Position numbers and translations under genes: made by a program | Shown: positions 7,199-16,612 of the stretch, piece by piece | Layout: each line of letters begins with the position of its first letter | How positions within the stretch are numbered: position 1 is the first letter of the stretch | DNA from: Deltaproteobacteria bacterium | GTDB lineage: Bacteria > Desulfobacterota > Desulfomonilia > UBA1062 | Assembly (NCBI GenBank): GCA_011046135.1 | Contig: DSBG01000132.1 | Coordinates: 1-32,299 of the forward strand | Direction: 5' to 3' | Length of the DNA stretch: 32,299 bases | The notes under the pieces: model-generated | Seen by the model: the letters and a program-made list of their open reading frames with translations, nothing else | Database searches by the model: none | What the model was told of the DNA's origin: nothing

Positions 7199-8628
7199 GA
7201 GATTTCGAGGTGGTCATCGGGCTCGAGGTTCATGCCCAGCTCCGCACACAGTCGAAGATCTTCTGCTCGTGTTCGACCGTCTTCGGGCTCGAACCGAACA
7301 CCAACACCTGTGAGGTCTGTCTCGGCATGCCCGGGGTGCTTCCCGTGCTCAACAGGGCTGTGGTAGACTGTGGCATCAAGCTGGGACTTGCCACGGGATG
7401 CTCCGTAGAACCGGTCACAGTCTTTGCCAGGAAAAACTATTTTTATCCCGATCTGCCCAAGGGCTACCAGATCACGCAGTACGACCACCCCCTGTGCTCG
7501 AACGGTCACCTCGATATCGAGGTCGGCGGCGAGAAAAAACGCATCGGGATCGTCCGGATCCACATGGAAGAGGATGCGGGAAAAACCATCCACGACGAGG
7601 ACAAGCCTCTGAGTTTCATCGATTTCAACCGGGCCGGGGTACCGCTTCTTGAGATTGTCTCCAGGCCTGATCTGAGAAGCTCTTCAGAGGCTGTTGAATA
7701 CCTCAAGGTGCTCAGACTCCTGCTCATGTACCTGGAGATCTGCGACGGCAACATGGAGGAAGGCTCCTTTCGCTGTGATGCCAATGTGAGCGTGAAGCCC
7801 GTGGGCCAGCAGGTGCTCGGCATCAGAACCGAACTGAAGAACATGAATTCCTTCAGAAATGTGCACAAGGCCCTTGACTATGAGGTCAGGAGGCAGATAG
7901 AGCTCCTTGCCAAGGGTGACACCGTGGTACAGGAAACCAGGCTGTGGAATGCCGCCTTGAATGAGAGCCAGCCCATGCGGTCAAAAGAGGAAAGTCATGA
8001 TTACCGCTACTTTCCTGAACCCGACCTGGTCCCGGTTGTGGTGGATGAGGCCTGGATCGATGAGATTCGTGCGACGCTCCCGGAACTCCCGTCAGACAAG
8101 AGGGCACGCTTCGCGACGACCTACGGGCTTCCCTCCTATGATACCGAGGTGCTCACCCAGTCGAGAGCCCTGGCTGACTTCTTCGAGCAGTGTGTCGAAA
8201 TACTCGACTCCCCCAAGGACATCAGCAATTGGATCATGACCGAGGTTCTCCACGTGCTCAAGGTCCGGGGAAAGGGAATCGGCCAGTTGGGCCTGGGGCC
8301 CCCAGAGATTGCGGGACTCCTTGCGCTCATCCGTGAGGGAACACTCTCGGGAACCCTGGCAAAAGAGGTTTTCTCGGAGATGGTTGCCAGCGGCAGGGAT
8401 GCCCACTCCATCGTGAGCGAAAAGGGTCTCGAACAGCTCAGCGACAAAGAGCGGATCAGAGAGGCGATTGAAGTGGTGCTTAACGAGCACCCGAAAGAGG
8501 TGGCACGGTACAGGGGCGGTAAGACTCAACTCCTCGGGTTCTTTGTCGGGCAGGTCATGAAGGCCACCCGGGGCAAGGCCAATCCGAATCTCACCAACAC
8601 CTTGATCAGGGAGATGCTGGATTCATGA
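7195..8628 (+). CDS. gatB: Asp-tRNA(Asn)/Glu-tRNA(Gln) amidotransferase subunit B
   Basis: GatB phosphorylates the side chain of Glu- or Asp-tRNA with ATP and completes amidation with ammonia from GatA. The protein (477 residues) begins with the family hallmark GLEVHAQLRT followed by the zinc site, CSCS and CEVCLGMPG, near residues 24-42. The acceptor-binding HMEEDAGK and DFNRAGVPLLEI motifs follow at about residues 122-150. The C-terminal third is the tRNA-binding helical/YqeY-type domain. With gatC and gatA it forms a complete GatCAB set, so the organism is expected to make Gln-tRNA and/or Asn-tRNA by the indirect route. It overlaps the next gene by four bases. Confidence 0.97.
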   Translation: MRDFEVVIGLEVHAQLRTQSKIFCSCSTVFGLEPNTNTCEVCLGMPGVLPVLNRAVVDCGIKLGLATGCSVEPVTVFARKNYFYPDLPKGYQITQYDHPLCSNGHLDIEVGGEKKRIGIVRIHMEEDAGKTIHDEDKPLSFIDFNRAGVPLLEIVSRPDLRSSSEAVEYLKVLRLLLMYLEICDGNMEEGSFRCDANVSVKPVGQQVLGIRTELKNMNSFRNVHKALDYEVRRQIELLAKGDTVVQETRLWNAALNESQPMRSKEESHDYRYFPEPDLVPVVVDEAWIDEIRATLPELPSDKRARFATTYGLPSYDTEVLTQSRALADFFEQCVEILDSPKDISNWIMTEVLHVLKVRGKGIGQLGLGPPEIAGLLALIREGTLSGTLAKEVFSEMVASGRDAHSIVSEKGLEQLSDKERIREAIEVVLNEHPKEVARYRGGKTQLLGFFVGQVMKATRGKANPNLTNTLIREMLDS

Positions 8629-9818
8629 AAAACTTGCACATAGCGGATACGGAACAGGTTCGATCGGGAGACGTTACGGACGTCTATTTTCAGCGAACGG
8701 AAACGATTTTGAGGCACATGCAGGCATCGAGGCACGTGTGCATGGAGGTTTACCTCAAGTCTTTCCCTGACAAGCGATACCGGTGGGGTATTTTCGCGGG
8801 CCTCGAGGAGGTGTGCGTCCTGCTGGAGGGGAGAGCGGTTTCCCTCCGCGCCCTTCCCGAGGGCAGCGTGTTCTTCTCCGGCAACCCGGTGATGGTGATC
8901 GAGGGAGACTACCTCGAGTTCGGCGGGTTTGAGACAGCCATTCTCGGCTGTCTCTGCCAGGCATCCGGCATCGCGACCAAGGCGTCCCGCATGAAAGTTG
9001 CGAGCGCAGACAGGGCCCTGATAAGCTTTGGTGCTCGGAGAATGCACCCCAGTATTGCCCCCATGGTGGAACGTGCGGCATTCATAGGGGGCTGTGAAGG
9101 AGTTGCAACCATTGCAAGTGCACGACTCATCGGGGAAAAACCACTGGGGACCATGCCCCATGCCCTCATCCTGCAGCTGGGTGACACCCTCAGTGCCGCA
9201 CACGCCTTTGACCGGATTATCGAAGAGGAGATTCCCCGCGTGGTGCTCATCGATACGTACCAGGACGAGAAATTCGAGGCGCTGCGTGTTGCCGAAGGAC
9301 TCGGCAACAGACTCTTCGGGATACGTCTCGATACACCTGCTTCCCGCAGGGGCAATTTTCTCTCGATTTTAAAAGAAGTCCGGTGGGAGCTGGACACCCA
9401 TGGACACGCGCAGGTCAAACTCTATGCCTCTGGCGGACTCGACCTTGAAGACCTGCTCGAGCTCCGGGAAGTCGTGGATGCCTTCGGGGTGGGAACCCAG
9501 CTTACCTCTGCCGCCACCCTGGATTTTTCCATGGATATCGTCGAGATCGAGGGAAAGCCCCATGCAAAGCGGGGAAAGTGGTCGGGGAAGAAGTCCGTGC
9601 TGCGATGCGAAAAGTGCATGCAGGACTATGTGGTGCCGTTCGGAGTCACGAGACCCTGTCAATGTCAGGCTCCGACCACCGAAACGCTGAAACCCATTCT
9701 GATCGACGGAAGACTGACCGAAGAACTGCCCTTAGCTGCCCACATCCGCAAGCGTGCCCTTGGGGAGGTTGAACGTCTCAGGGCGAACCGGTCTGAAAGT
9801 GAGTTTCTCTGCCTGTGA
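8625..9818 (+). CDS. Nicotinate phosphoribosyltransferase, zinc-domain type
   Basis: The enzyme joins nicotinate to PRPP to make nicotinate mononucleotide for NAD salvage. The 397-residue protein shows the family fold: an N-terminal domain, a SFGARRMHP segment near residue 130 that follows the conserved phosphoribosyltransferase pattern, and a barrel with VVLIDTYQDE (near 208) and VKLYASGGLD (near 265). The C-terminal CEKC and CQC cysteines (about residues 327-347) look like the small zinc-binding domain of the archaeal/thermophile NAPRTase subgroup. It overlaps gatB (ATGA) and mtnA (GTGA) by four bases each, so it is an integral operon member. Quinolinate phosphoribosyltransferase was considered but lacks these cysteines. 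A NadE homologue lies 20 kb away. Confidence 0.88.
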   Translation: MKNLHIADTEQVRSGDVTDVYFQRTETILRHMQASRHVCMEVYLKSFPDKRYRWGIFAGLEEVCVLLEGRAVSLRALPEGSVFFSGNPVMVIEGDYLEFGGFETAILGCLCQASGIATKASRMKVASADRALISFGARRMHPSIAPMVERAAFIGGCEGVATIASARLIGEKPLGTMPHALILQLGDTLSAAHAFDRIIEEEIPRVVLIDTYQDEKFEALRVAEGLGNRLFGIRLDTPASRRGNFLSILKEVRWELDTHGHAQVKLYASGGLDLEDLLELREVVDAFGVGTQLTSAATLDFSMDIVEIEGKPHAKRGKWSGKKSVLRCEKCMQDYVVPFGVTRPCQCQAPTTETLKPILIDGRLTEELPLAAHIRKRALGEVERLRANRSESEFLCL

Positions 9819-10813
9819 TCACCCCCTTTTCCTTTACCGAGAATCACTTTCGTATCCTTGACCAGAGAAGACTTCCCGGTGAAGAGGTCTGGCTTGAATG
9901 CACAACACCGGAAATGGTGGCCGAGGCCATACGATCGCTGGCTGTTCGGGGTGCTCCTGCCATCGGCATCGCCGCGGCATACGGACTCGTCCTTGCCTCT
10001 CCCTACGGAAGGGATGAGCTGATGAGGGCGTCCGATATCCTCGTACGCGCGAGACCCACTGCCGTCAATCTCGAGTGGGCGGTGCGCAGGGTGCTCACGG
10101 CAGTATCTCTGGCCGGGGACACGGACCTTTTATCCATCGTGAAACAGGAGGCTCAAGCCATCTGGGAGGAGGAAAAACTCGCCAATGAGGCCATGGCGGA
10201 TCGCGGGGCCTCGCTCTTTGTCGCGGGAAAAACCTGTTCCGTGCTCACCCACTGCAATGCAGGCGCCCTTGCCACGGGCGGGATCGGGACGGCATTGGGC
10301 GTGATCAGGAAACTGCATGAGCAGGGCAAGCTCGCCATGGTCTACATGGATGAAACGCGGCCCCTGCTGCAGGGTGCCAGGATAACGGCATACGAATTAC
10401 ACCAGGACATGATTCCCTGCACCCTGATTACCGACAGCATGGCCGGGTGGCTCATGAAGCTTGGCAGGATCGATGCCGTACTCGTCGGAGCAGACAGGAT
10501 TGCCCGAAACCTCGATGCCGCGAACAAGATCGGCACCTATGCACTGGCTGTACTTGCCCGTGCCCACGGGATTCCCTTCTACGTCGTGGCTCCGCGTTCA
10601 ACCTTCGATACCCAGACATCAAGCGGCGAGGCAATCCCCATCGAGGAGCGCGACACCTCGGAGGTGCTCGCTTTCCTGGGCTCGAGGATCGCCCCCCCGG
10701 TGTCGGCATTCAATCCTGCCTTCGATGTGACACCGCAAGAGCTTATCACGGCGATTATCACCGAAGATGAGATCCTTTCCGGCCACGGTCGGGATCCATC
10801 GGGAACGGCGTAG
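9815..10813 (+). CDS. mtnA: S-methyl-5-thioribose-1-phosphate isomerase
   Basis: MtnA converts 5-methylthioribose-1-phosphate to 5-methylthioribulose-1-phosphate in methionine salvage; some relatives act on 5-deoxyribose-1-phosphate or ribose-1,5-bisphosphate. The 332-residue protein carries RGAPAIGIAAAYG near residue 45, CNAGALATGG with catalytic Cys147, and GADRIARN with catalytic Asp227. The 80-residue Cys-Asp spacing is that of characterised MtnA. Translation starts at GTG (9815), whose bases overlap the previous stop as GTGA. No other methionine-salvage gene is in the window, so the pathway variant is open. A terminator begins two bases after the stop codon. Confidence 0.92.
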   Translation: MITPFSFTENHFRILDQRRLPGEEVWLECTTPEMVAEAIRSLAVRGAPAIGIAAAYGLVLASPYGRDELMRASDILVRARPTAVNLEWAVRRVLTAVSLAGDTDLLSIVKQEAQAIWEEEKLANEAMADRGASLFVAGKTCSVLTHCNAGALATGGIGTALGVIRKLHEQGKLAMVYMDETRPLLQGARITAYELHQDMIPCTLITDSMAGWLMKLGRIDAVLVGADRIARNLDAANKIGTYALAVLARAHGIPFYVVAPRSTFDTQTSSGEAIPIEERDTSEVLAFLGSRIAPPVSAFNPAFDVTPQELITAIITEDEILSGHGRDPSGTA

Positions 10814-10814
10814 G

Positions 10815-10862
10815 GTGCTCATCCTCGGTCCCCGGGTATCTGGTCGAGGGTGAGCACTTTTT
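10815..10862 (+). terminator. Intrinsic terminator of the gatCAB-NAPRT-mtnA operon
   Basis: GTGCTCATCCTCG (10815-10827) pairs with CGAGGGTGAGCAC (10845-10857) over 13 positions with one G-T wobble, and is followed immediately by five Ts. It begins two bases after the mtnA stop. It also lies within the last codons of the convergent metallophosphoesterase gene, so these bases serve two purposes. Confidence 0.8.
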
Positions 10863-11799
10863 CCATGAATGCTGCCCTGAGCCTCCGTGTGGATCGGTCA
10901 AGAACGCTGCTCATTCGTGATCTTTTCGGATGACCTCTGCCGAAGATGGTATGTTCGAGGGTTCCCTCGGGATCTGCGGTGTCGAAGAAAACCGCGTGGA
11001 GGCCGCCACGGCCGTGACCTGGATTTACCGACACGGTGTGGTTCAGGGCCCTGTGGAAGGAACCGCTCAGGTACGGGGCCTCGTGGATGTGTCCGTGAAG
11101 GCTTATCAGCGGCTGGTTGTCATCGATAAACCTTCGCACCGCTTGTGATCCGATGGGGGAGCCATCGAAGAGCCTATCGAGACCCGAATCATAGGGGGGA
11201 GAGTGAAAGACGCAGATGGTTTTCCGGGGATCCCGCAGCGACATGCCGGCAAGCTCCTCTTCCATGCTGGGACGCTCGAGGGCATAGGCGCCATCAAGGC
11301 TCCGCACCAGGCCGCTGCCTGAACTCACAAAAGCGTATCTGCTGGGCACGTGGGAACTTCCCCTCATGTCCCTGCGGACACAGTCCTTGACCCAGAACGT
11401 GGAATCCGTGACACACCCGTACCCAACAAAACTCAGTCCATCGAGGAGCACCTCCTGCTGGTGGAGGCAGAGGGCTTCAGGCAGCATTGCCGAAAAGAGG
11501 TCCATGGAGAGGTCCCAGTCGTGATTGCCGGGTATGTACAGCAGTCGGATGGTGGGGTGCGAAGCGAGAAATGCGTTGAAGGCAGGACCGAGGTAGGTTT
11601 CGAGATAGAGCCGTTGTTCACCCAGATCCCTCTCAAAATCAGCAGTCCCCGTGATCAGGCTCACCGGGTGCGGTATCCAGGTGGGGAGGAGATCACCACC
11701 CAGGATGATACAGTCGGCTCCGGTTTCATCTGCTGTCCTGAACAGTGCCTCGTACAGTTCGGATTTTCCGTGGAGATCGCAGGCGAAGAGTACGTTCAT
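10819..11799 (-). CDS. Calcineurin-like metallophosphoesterase
   Basis: This is a probable binuclear-metal phosphoesterase of 326 residues. Metal-ligand motifs occur in order: DLHG near residue 8, GGDLLP near 34, GNHDWD near 90, VFHSPP near 205, and HGHIHE near 243. The C-terminal 50 residues are basic and may be a separate tail. The substrate is unknown; relatives act on nucleotides, phosphodiesters or proteins. The ATG at 11799 makes the first strand begin close to the DxH motif as usual; a GTG at 11820 would add seven residues and cannot be excluded. It is convergent with mtnA and divergent from tilS, so it is probably a single-gene transcript. Confidence 0.85.
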   Translation of the reverse strand: MNVLFACDLHGKSELYEALFRTADETGADCIILGGDLLPTWIPHPVSLITGTADFERDLGEQRLYLETYLGPAFNAFLASHPTIRLLYIPGNHDWDLSMDLFSAMLPEALCLHQQEVLLDGLSFVGYGCVTDSTFWVKDCVRRDMRGSSHVPSRYAFVSSGSGLVRSLDGAYALERPSMEEELAGMSLRDPRKTICVFHSPPYDSGLDRLFDGSPIGSQAVRRFIDDNQPLISLHGHIHEAPYLSGSFHRALNHTVSVNPGHGRGGLHAVFFDTADPEGTLEHTIFGRGHPKRSRMSSVLDRSTRRLRAAFMEKVLTLDQIPGDRG

Positions 11800-11846
11800 T
11801 GGTCGCAGCTGTCCTTTCACCCTGTGATGGCACGCATGCTCTCCGT

Positions 11847-11875
11847 ACTATGCACTGGTATGGTGCCTGAGTAAA
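11847..11875 (-). promoter_or_regulatory. Candidate promoter of the metallophosphoesterase gene
   Basis: On the minus strand TTTACT (11875-11870) and CATAGT (11852-11847), each four of six matches, are 17 bases apart. The predicted start lies about 40 bases before the ATG at 11799. This is the best candidate in the 177-bp gap shared with tilS, where no equally good plus-strand promoter was found. Confidence 0.35.
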
Positions 11876-11976
11876 GATGATCCTGAACAGAACGCGGGTC
11901 AGTGCAACCGGTTTTGTCACGGGTGATGTCATGTTGACCTTGACCCTGCGCCGCTCTGGTACTAAAGAAGACTTCC

Positions 11977-13236
11977 ATGTTCGAGAGCTTCGTACACACT
12001 CTCACCGGGGCCTGTCGTGTCGTTGCGGGAGATGCTGTTCTGGTCTGCTGCTCAGGTGGAACAGATTCCATGGTGCTCCTCGAACTCATGAGAAGGGCTG
12101 CTCCTGTGTTGAACCTCGAGATCGGTGTCATCCATGTGGATCACGGGCTGCGCGGGTCTGCGTCGAGGGCTGATGCGCGCTTTGTTCAGGATACCTGCCA
12201 GGCCCTCGGGATTCCATTCTTCCTGTATGAGCTGCACATGGCGCCCGACTCGTCAAATCTCGAGGAGGAAGCACGGACGAGACGCTACGAAGCCGTTCAC
12301 ACGTGCATGACGGAGAAGGGATATCGCCTTGCCGCCACGGGACACACCACGGACGATCAGGCTGAAACCATCCTGTATCGGATGATCCGGGGCTCGGGCA
12401 TCAGGGGAATCGCAGGCATGGACTTCGTGTCACGATCCGGGATCATCCGCCCCCTGCTCAGCAGAACACGCGAACAGATCCGTTCTTTTGCCGATGAAAA
12501 CAGGATCGTATATGTCAATGATCAAACGAATGCCGACACATCCCGCCCGAGGAATCTCATCAGACACGAGATTCTGCCGCTCATGGAGAAGATCAACCCC
12601 CGTGTCGCTCAGTCCCTGTTCCGTCTCTCGGAAATCGCACGGGAAGAGTCTCTGGTGATGGACACGCAGTCCACATCCCTCATGAAAGCGGCCGCGGTCT
12701 TCGACTGGGGTATTGTCAAAGCCTACCGGGGAGATCTCTTTCTGAAGGCTCCCGATGCCGTGCTCAGGCGCTGCATCATCATGATCGTGTCGAGCATGCT
12801 CGATGACACGCGGGGCATAGATGCACGACAGGTCGAACAGATCTACGCAGTCGTCACGGGTGTATGCCGCGCACACACGCTCAAAAGAAGACTTCGCGTG
12901 TTCTCACAGAACTCTCTGGTGGTTTTCCAGGAAACGGGAAAAGAACCGTACTACAGGATTCCGACCCCTGTATCGGGAACCTACGGGATTGAACACATCC
13001 GGAAGGCTTTGAGGATCGAGGGAATACCAGGGGCAGAAGACAGCATGATCGTGCGTTCTGTACTACCCGGTGACCGATTTCGTCACACAAGGGTGTGCGA
13101 ACTCTTGAGGAAGGCGGGTGTTGCATCACCCCTGAGGCCCTTCTGGCCAGTTGTGCTCCGGGCAGACAGGATCATCGCGGTAGCAGATATAACCGCTGAA
13201 TCACCGTATTCGGTCGTGTTCTCTGATTATGAATAG
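11977..13236 (+). CDS. tilS: tRNA(Ile)-lysidine synthetase
   Basis: TilS adenylates and then lysylates C34 of the CAU-anticodon tRNA(Ile), converting it to lysidine so that it reads AUA and accepts isoleucine. The 419-residue protein has the PP-loop SGGTDS at residues 26-31, the following VIHVDHGLRG, and TGHTTDDQAETILYR near residue 122, all diagnostic of the family. The C-terminal region (about 190-419) corresponds to the tRNA-binding domains. The start at 11977 has only a weak AAGAAG upstream. It overlaps mfd by eight bases, so the two are probably co-transcribed. It is one of three PP-loop ATPases in the window. Confidence 0.95.
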   Translation: MFESFVHTLTGACRVVAGDAVLVCCSGGTDSMVLLELMRRAAPVLNLEIGVIHVDHGLRGSASRADARFVQDTCQALGIPFFLYELHMAPDSSNLEEEARTRRYEAVHTCMTEKGYRLAATGHTTDDQAETILYRMIRGSGIRGIAGMDFVSRSGIIRPLLSRTREQIRSFADENRIVYVNDQTNADTSRPRNLIRHEILPLMEKINPRVAQSLFRLSEIAREESLVMDTQSTSLMKAAAVFDWGIVKAYRGDLFLKAPDAVLRRCIIMIVSSMLDDTRGIDARQVEQIYAVVTGVCRAHTLKRRLRVFSQNSLVVFQETGKEPYYRIPTPVSGTYGIEHIRKALRIEGIPGAEDSMIVRSVLPGDRFRHTRVCELLRKAGVASPLRPFWPVVLRADRIIAVADITAESPYSVVFSDYE

Positions 13237-16200
13237 ACTCATCGACGCTCTCGGTTCATGGCGCAGCATCGGTCTGTGTCCCGGATCCCTCCAGGCATTC
13301 GTTGTGGCTGCGCACTTCATGCGCCGGAAAGGCACGATCCTCTGGATCGTTGAGAGCAGCGATGAGATGTATCAGCTCCAGCAGGACCTGGAGGCATTCC
13401 TCGACAAGGAGCACATTCTGGTCTTCCCCTGCCTGGATGCGAGACCATACCAGGACGACAGTCCATCGAAAGAGATCATGGCCGTCAGGATAGAGACCCT
13501 CCTCAAGCTTTCCTCTGGCCACCCATCCATCGTCATCGCTCCCGTATCTGCGCTGCTGCTGTTCACCATTCCGCCCGAGGATCTCGACTCTTCGCTGATC
13601 ACGCTCTGCTCCGACGATGAGTTAGACCGCGAAACCCTTGCACAGAGACTCGTTCACATGGGGTATACGCGCGAGGCGCTCATCAGTGACGTGGGTCAGT
13701 TCAGCATCAGGGGGTCGCTCATCGATGTCTTTTCCCCGGGAATGACCCTTCCTGTACGGATCGATACCTTCGGTGAAATCCTGACCAGCCTCAGAGAGTT
13801 TGACCTCGCATCACAGAGATCGAAGAACGTCCTGGATTCAACCCTCGTCACTCCTGCGGACGAGGTTCTCATGGACTACTCCCACATGAAGAACGCGCGC
13901 CAGCACCTCAAGAGGATGCAGGACCCGCAGCTCAAACACATGATCGAGGATATGGAACGGGGCATCTATCCCCCGGCCGTTGAATCGTATCTGCCCCTCT
14001 TCTACGGACGAGGCGCAACGCTCTTTGAGTATCTGCCGGCGAAGACTCGTATCGTAGCGCCTGATGAGAGCACGCTGTCATCTCTCTGGGATGAAATCAG
14101 GGAAACGTACGAGCGTTCCTATGACAAGGCCCTCACGAGGGGCCGTGCCTTCCTCGGTCCCGAAAGGCTCCTCATGGAGAGGGGTGCCTTCCTCTCCGCC
14201 GTCCGGGAATGTTCCCACAGGATAGAGAGCGGGTTGAGCCAGGAACCCCAGGGACATCCATTCACACGGATAGCTCACCAGAGTCTCCCCATGCGCAGCA
14301 CGGAAACTGCCCTGGAGTATTTCATCTCGCTCAAGGAGGAGGGCTTCGACTGTTTCATCTTTGTGAGTTCCGAGATGATCTCGGAGAGGATCGAATATGC
14401 CCTGTCCCTCAGGGGACTGAAACCACGACAGATCACCGGAGAGAACATCCTCTGGAGACAGGGGTGGGGAGGAACCATCTACCTTGTGCCCTCTGTTCTG
14501 AGTACGGGATTTACCCTGCCTGAATACGGTATCGCGCTGATTTCTTCTGACGAGGTATTCGGTTCAAGGAGGCGCAGGAAGAAGCCGTCGTCAGGTCTGG
14601 CCGTGCTCAACGCCTTCACCCAGCTGAAAGAGGGCGACCCTGTCGTTCACCGGGAAAATGGCATCGGTATCTTCAAGGGCGTGGTGAGGCTTGAGCCCGA
14701 TGGCATCAAGACGGATTTTATCCTTCTGGAGTACCTGGGTGGCGACAAGCTCTATGTACCGGTGTATCGACTCTCTCTGCTGCAACGATATATCGGAGAC
14801 ATCGATCACTTCACCATCGACAAACTCGGAGGAGTCAGATGGTCCCGCGCGAAGAAAAAGGCCAAGGAATCTGTGGCGAAACTGGCAGGGGAGCTTCTGA
14901 CTATCTATGCACGCAGAGAGGCGAGTACGAGAAAAAACTACGACGCTCCCCAGAATCTCATCGAGGAGTTTGAGGCGTCTTTTCCCTATGAGGAGACAGA
15001 AGACCAGTTGAAGGCCCTCCAGGACATGTACTCGGATATGGCAAGTCTGCGCCCCATGGACAGGCTCATTTGCGGTGATGTGGGGTACGGCAAAACCGAA
15101 GTTGCCCTGAGAGCATCTTTCCTTTCGGTCATGTCAGGCAGGCAGGTTGCCATCCTCGTTCCGACGACACTTCTGGCACGCCAGCACCTGAACACCTTCA
15201 AAGAACGCATGGCCGAGTGGCCTATCAGGGTGGAAGCTCTCTCGAGCATGTCATCCGCTCTGTCCATCCGAGAGATCGTAGATGATCTCGAACAGGGAAA
15301 GGTCGATATCGTTATCGGCACCCATGCCCTCCTTTCAGATCGAATAAAATTCAGGGATCTCGGGTTGCTTATCGTGGACGAGGAACACCGGTTCGGGGTC
15401 AGACACAAGGAGAGAATAAAGGCCCTGCGATCATCGGTAGACATCCTGACCCTTACGGCCACTCCCATACCCAGGACGTTGAATTTCGCCATATCCGGAA
15501 TACGGGACCTGTCCATCATTGAAACACCTCCTGCGGAGAGAAAATCCATTGATACAGTGATTTCTCGCTACGATGACGAGGCTGTTCGCGAGACCATTGT
15601 GCGTGAACTTGCCCGTGGCGGACAGGTGTTCTTCGTCCATAACACGGTTTCCACCATCGAGAGCACGGCTCGACACATCCAGGTTCTGTGCCCTGAAGCC
15701 CGCGTAGCCGTTGCCCACGGCCAGATGTCAAGGGCCCAGCTCAACCGGGTGATGGTCGGATTCCTCGATCGCACCACGACAGTGCTCGTGACTTCTGCCA
15801 TCATCTCTTCGGGAATCGATATCCCTTCTGCAAATACCATTATCATAAACCGAGCGGACAAGTTTGGTCTCGCCGATCTCTATCAGCTCAGGGGAAGGGT
15901 CGGCAGGGCCAAGGTCAAGGGACACGCACTGTTTCTCGTGCCGGAATTCGGACAGATTACCAGAGATGCCCACAAGAGACTCTCCGCCATCAAGGAATAT
16001 GAATCCCTGGGTGCCGGGTTTCAGATGGCCCTCAGAGACATGGAGATCAGGGGCGTGGGTGATCTCCTGGGAGGCGCCCAGTGGGGTCACCTGACTGCCA
16101 TCGGATACGAGCTCTACCAGCAGATGCTCAAGGAGGCGGTGGACTCGTTGCAGGGAAGGGTTCCCCAGCAGGAGATCGATCCGGAGATCCGGTTTGATGT

Positions 16201-16612
16201 CGACGCGTATATACCCGAAGAGTACTGCCCTGATCAGCACCTCAGGCTCGGATTGTACCGCAGGCTGTTTACGGCGGGCTACAAGGATCTCTCGCTGATC
16301 GAGGAAGAACTCGTCGACCTCTACGGTCCCATGCCAAACCCGATGAAAATGCTTCTGATTATTGCCGAAATCAGACACATGATGAGGATGATGCGGCTGA
16401 GGAAGCTCGAAAAGAGCAACAATCGATTGAGGTTGTACGTGGCGCGTGATAGCATGCTAGACATGAAAAGAATGATCACGGCTGTCACAGCGAGAAAGGG
16501 AAAACTATACCCCGAGGGAATGGTGGATTTCCCAATAGGATCGAAGGATGCGTCGCAAGAGATACGTGACATACTGTATTCTGTTTGCTCTCCTGAGCTT
16601 GACTGGATGTAA
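13229..16612 (+). CDS. mfd: Transcription-repair coupling factor
   Basis: Mfd is an ATP-driven translocase that removes RNA polymerase stalled at DNA lesions and recruits UvrA. The 1127 residues show the complete domain order: an N-terminal UvrB-like module with the UvrA-contact region; the RNA-polymerase-interacting domain near residues 460-530 (GDPVVHRENGIGIFKG and LEYLGGDKLYVPV); the helicase core with Walker A GDVGYGKTE near 615, DEEH near 716, LTATPIPRTL soon after and QLRGRVGR near 890; and the C-terminal TRCF domain. It overlaps tilS by eight bases and the next gene by 65 bases. uvrA, encoding its functional partner, lies two genes downstream. Confidence 0.97.
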   Translation: MNRLIDALGSWRSIGLCPGSLQAFVVAAHFMRRKGTILWIVESSDEMYQLQQDLEAFLDKEHILVFPCLDARPYQDDSPSKEIMAVRIETLLKLSSGHPSIVIAPVSALLLFTIPPEDLDSSLITLCSDDELDRETLAQRLVHMGYTREALISDVGQFSIRGSLIDVFSPGMTLPVRIDTFGEILTSLREFDLASQRSKNVLDSTLVTPADEVLMDYSHMKNARQHLKRMQDPQLKHMIEDMERGIYPPAVESYLPLFYGRGATLFEYLPAKTRIVAPDESTLSSLWDEIRETYERSYDKALTRGRAFLGPERLLMERGAFLSAVRECSHRIESGLSQEPQGHPFTRIAHQSLPMRSTETALEYFISLKEEGFDCFIFVSSEMISERIEYALSLRGLKPRQITGENILWRQGWGGTIYLVPSVLSTGFTLPEYGIALISSDEVFGSRRRRKKPSSGLAVLNAFTQLKEGDPVVHRENGIGIFKGVVRLEPDGIKTDFILLEYLGGDKLYVPVYRLSLLQRYIGDIDHFTIDKLGGVRWSRAKKKAKESVAKLAGELLTIYARREASTRKNYDAPQNLIEEFEASFPYEETEDQLKALQDMYSDMASLRPMDRLICGDVGYGKTEVALRASFLSVMSGRQVAILVPTTLLARQHLNTFKERMAEWPIRVEALSSMSSALSIREIVDDLEQGKVDIVIGTHALLSDRIKFRDLGLLIVDEEHRFGVRHKERIKALRSSVDILTLTATPIPRTLNFAISGIRDLSIIETPPAERKSIDTVISRYDDEAVRETIVRELARGGQVFFVHNTVSTIESTARHIQVLCPEARVAVAHGQMSRAQLNRVMVGFLDRTTTVLVTSAIISSGIDIPSANTIIINRADKFGLADLYQLRGRVGRAKVKGHALFLVPEFGQITRDAHKRLSAIKEYESLGAGFQMALRDMEIRGVGDLLGGAQWGHLTAIGYELYQQMLKEAVDSLQGRVPQQEIDPEIRFDVDAYIPEEYCPDQHLRLGLYRRLFTAGYKDLSLIEEELVDLYGPMPNPMKMLLIIAEIRHMMRMMRLRKLEKSNNRLRLYVARDSMLDMKRMITAVTARKGKLYPEGMVDFPIGSKDASQEIRDILYSVCSPELDWM

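Noticed and set aside
11350-11874. 174-codon plus-strand frame antisense to the metallophosphoesterase
   Set aside because: The metallophosphoesterase frame on the other strand contains five ordered metal-binding motifs; the antisense frame has none and no ribosome binding site.
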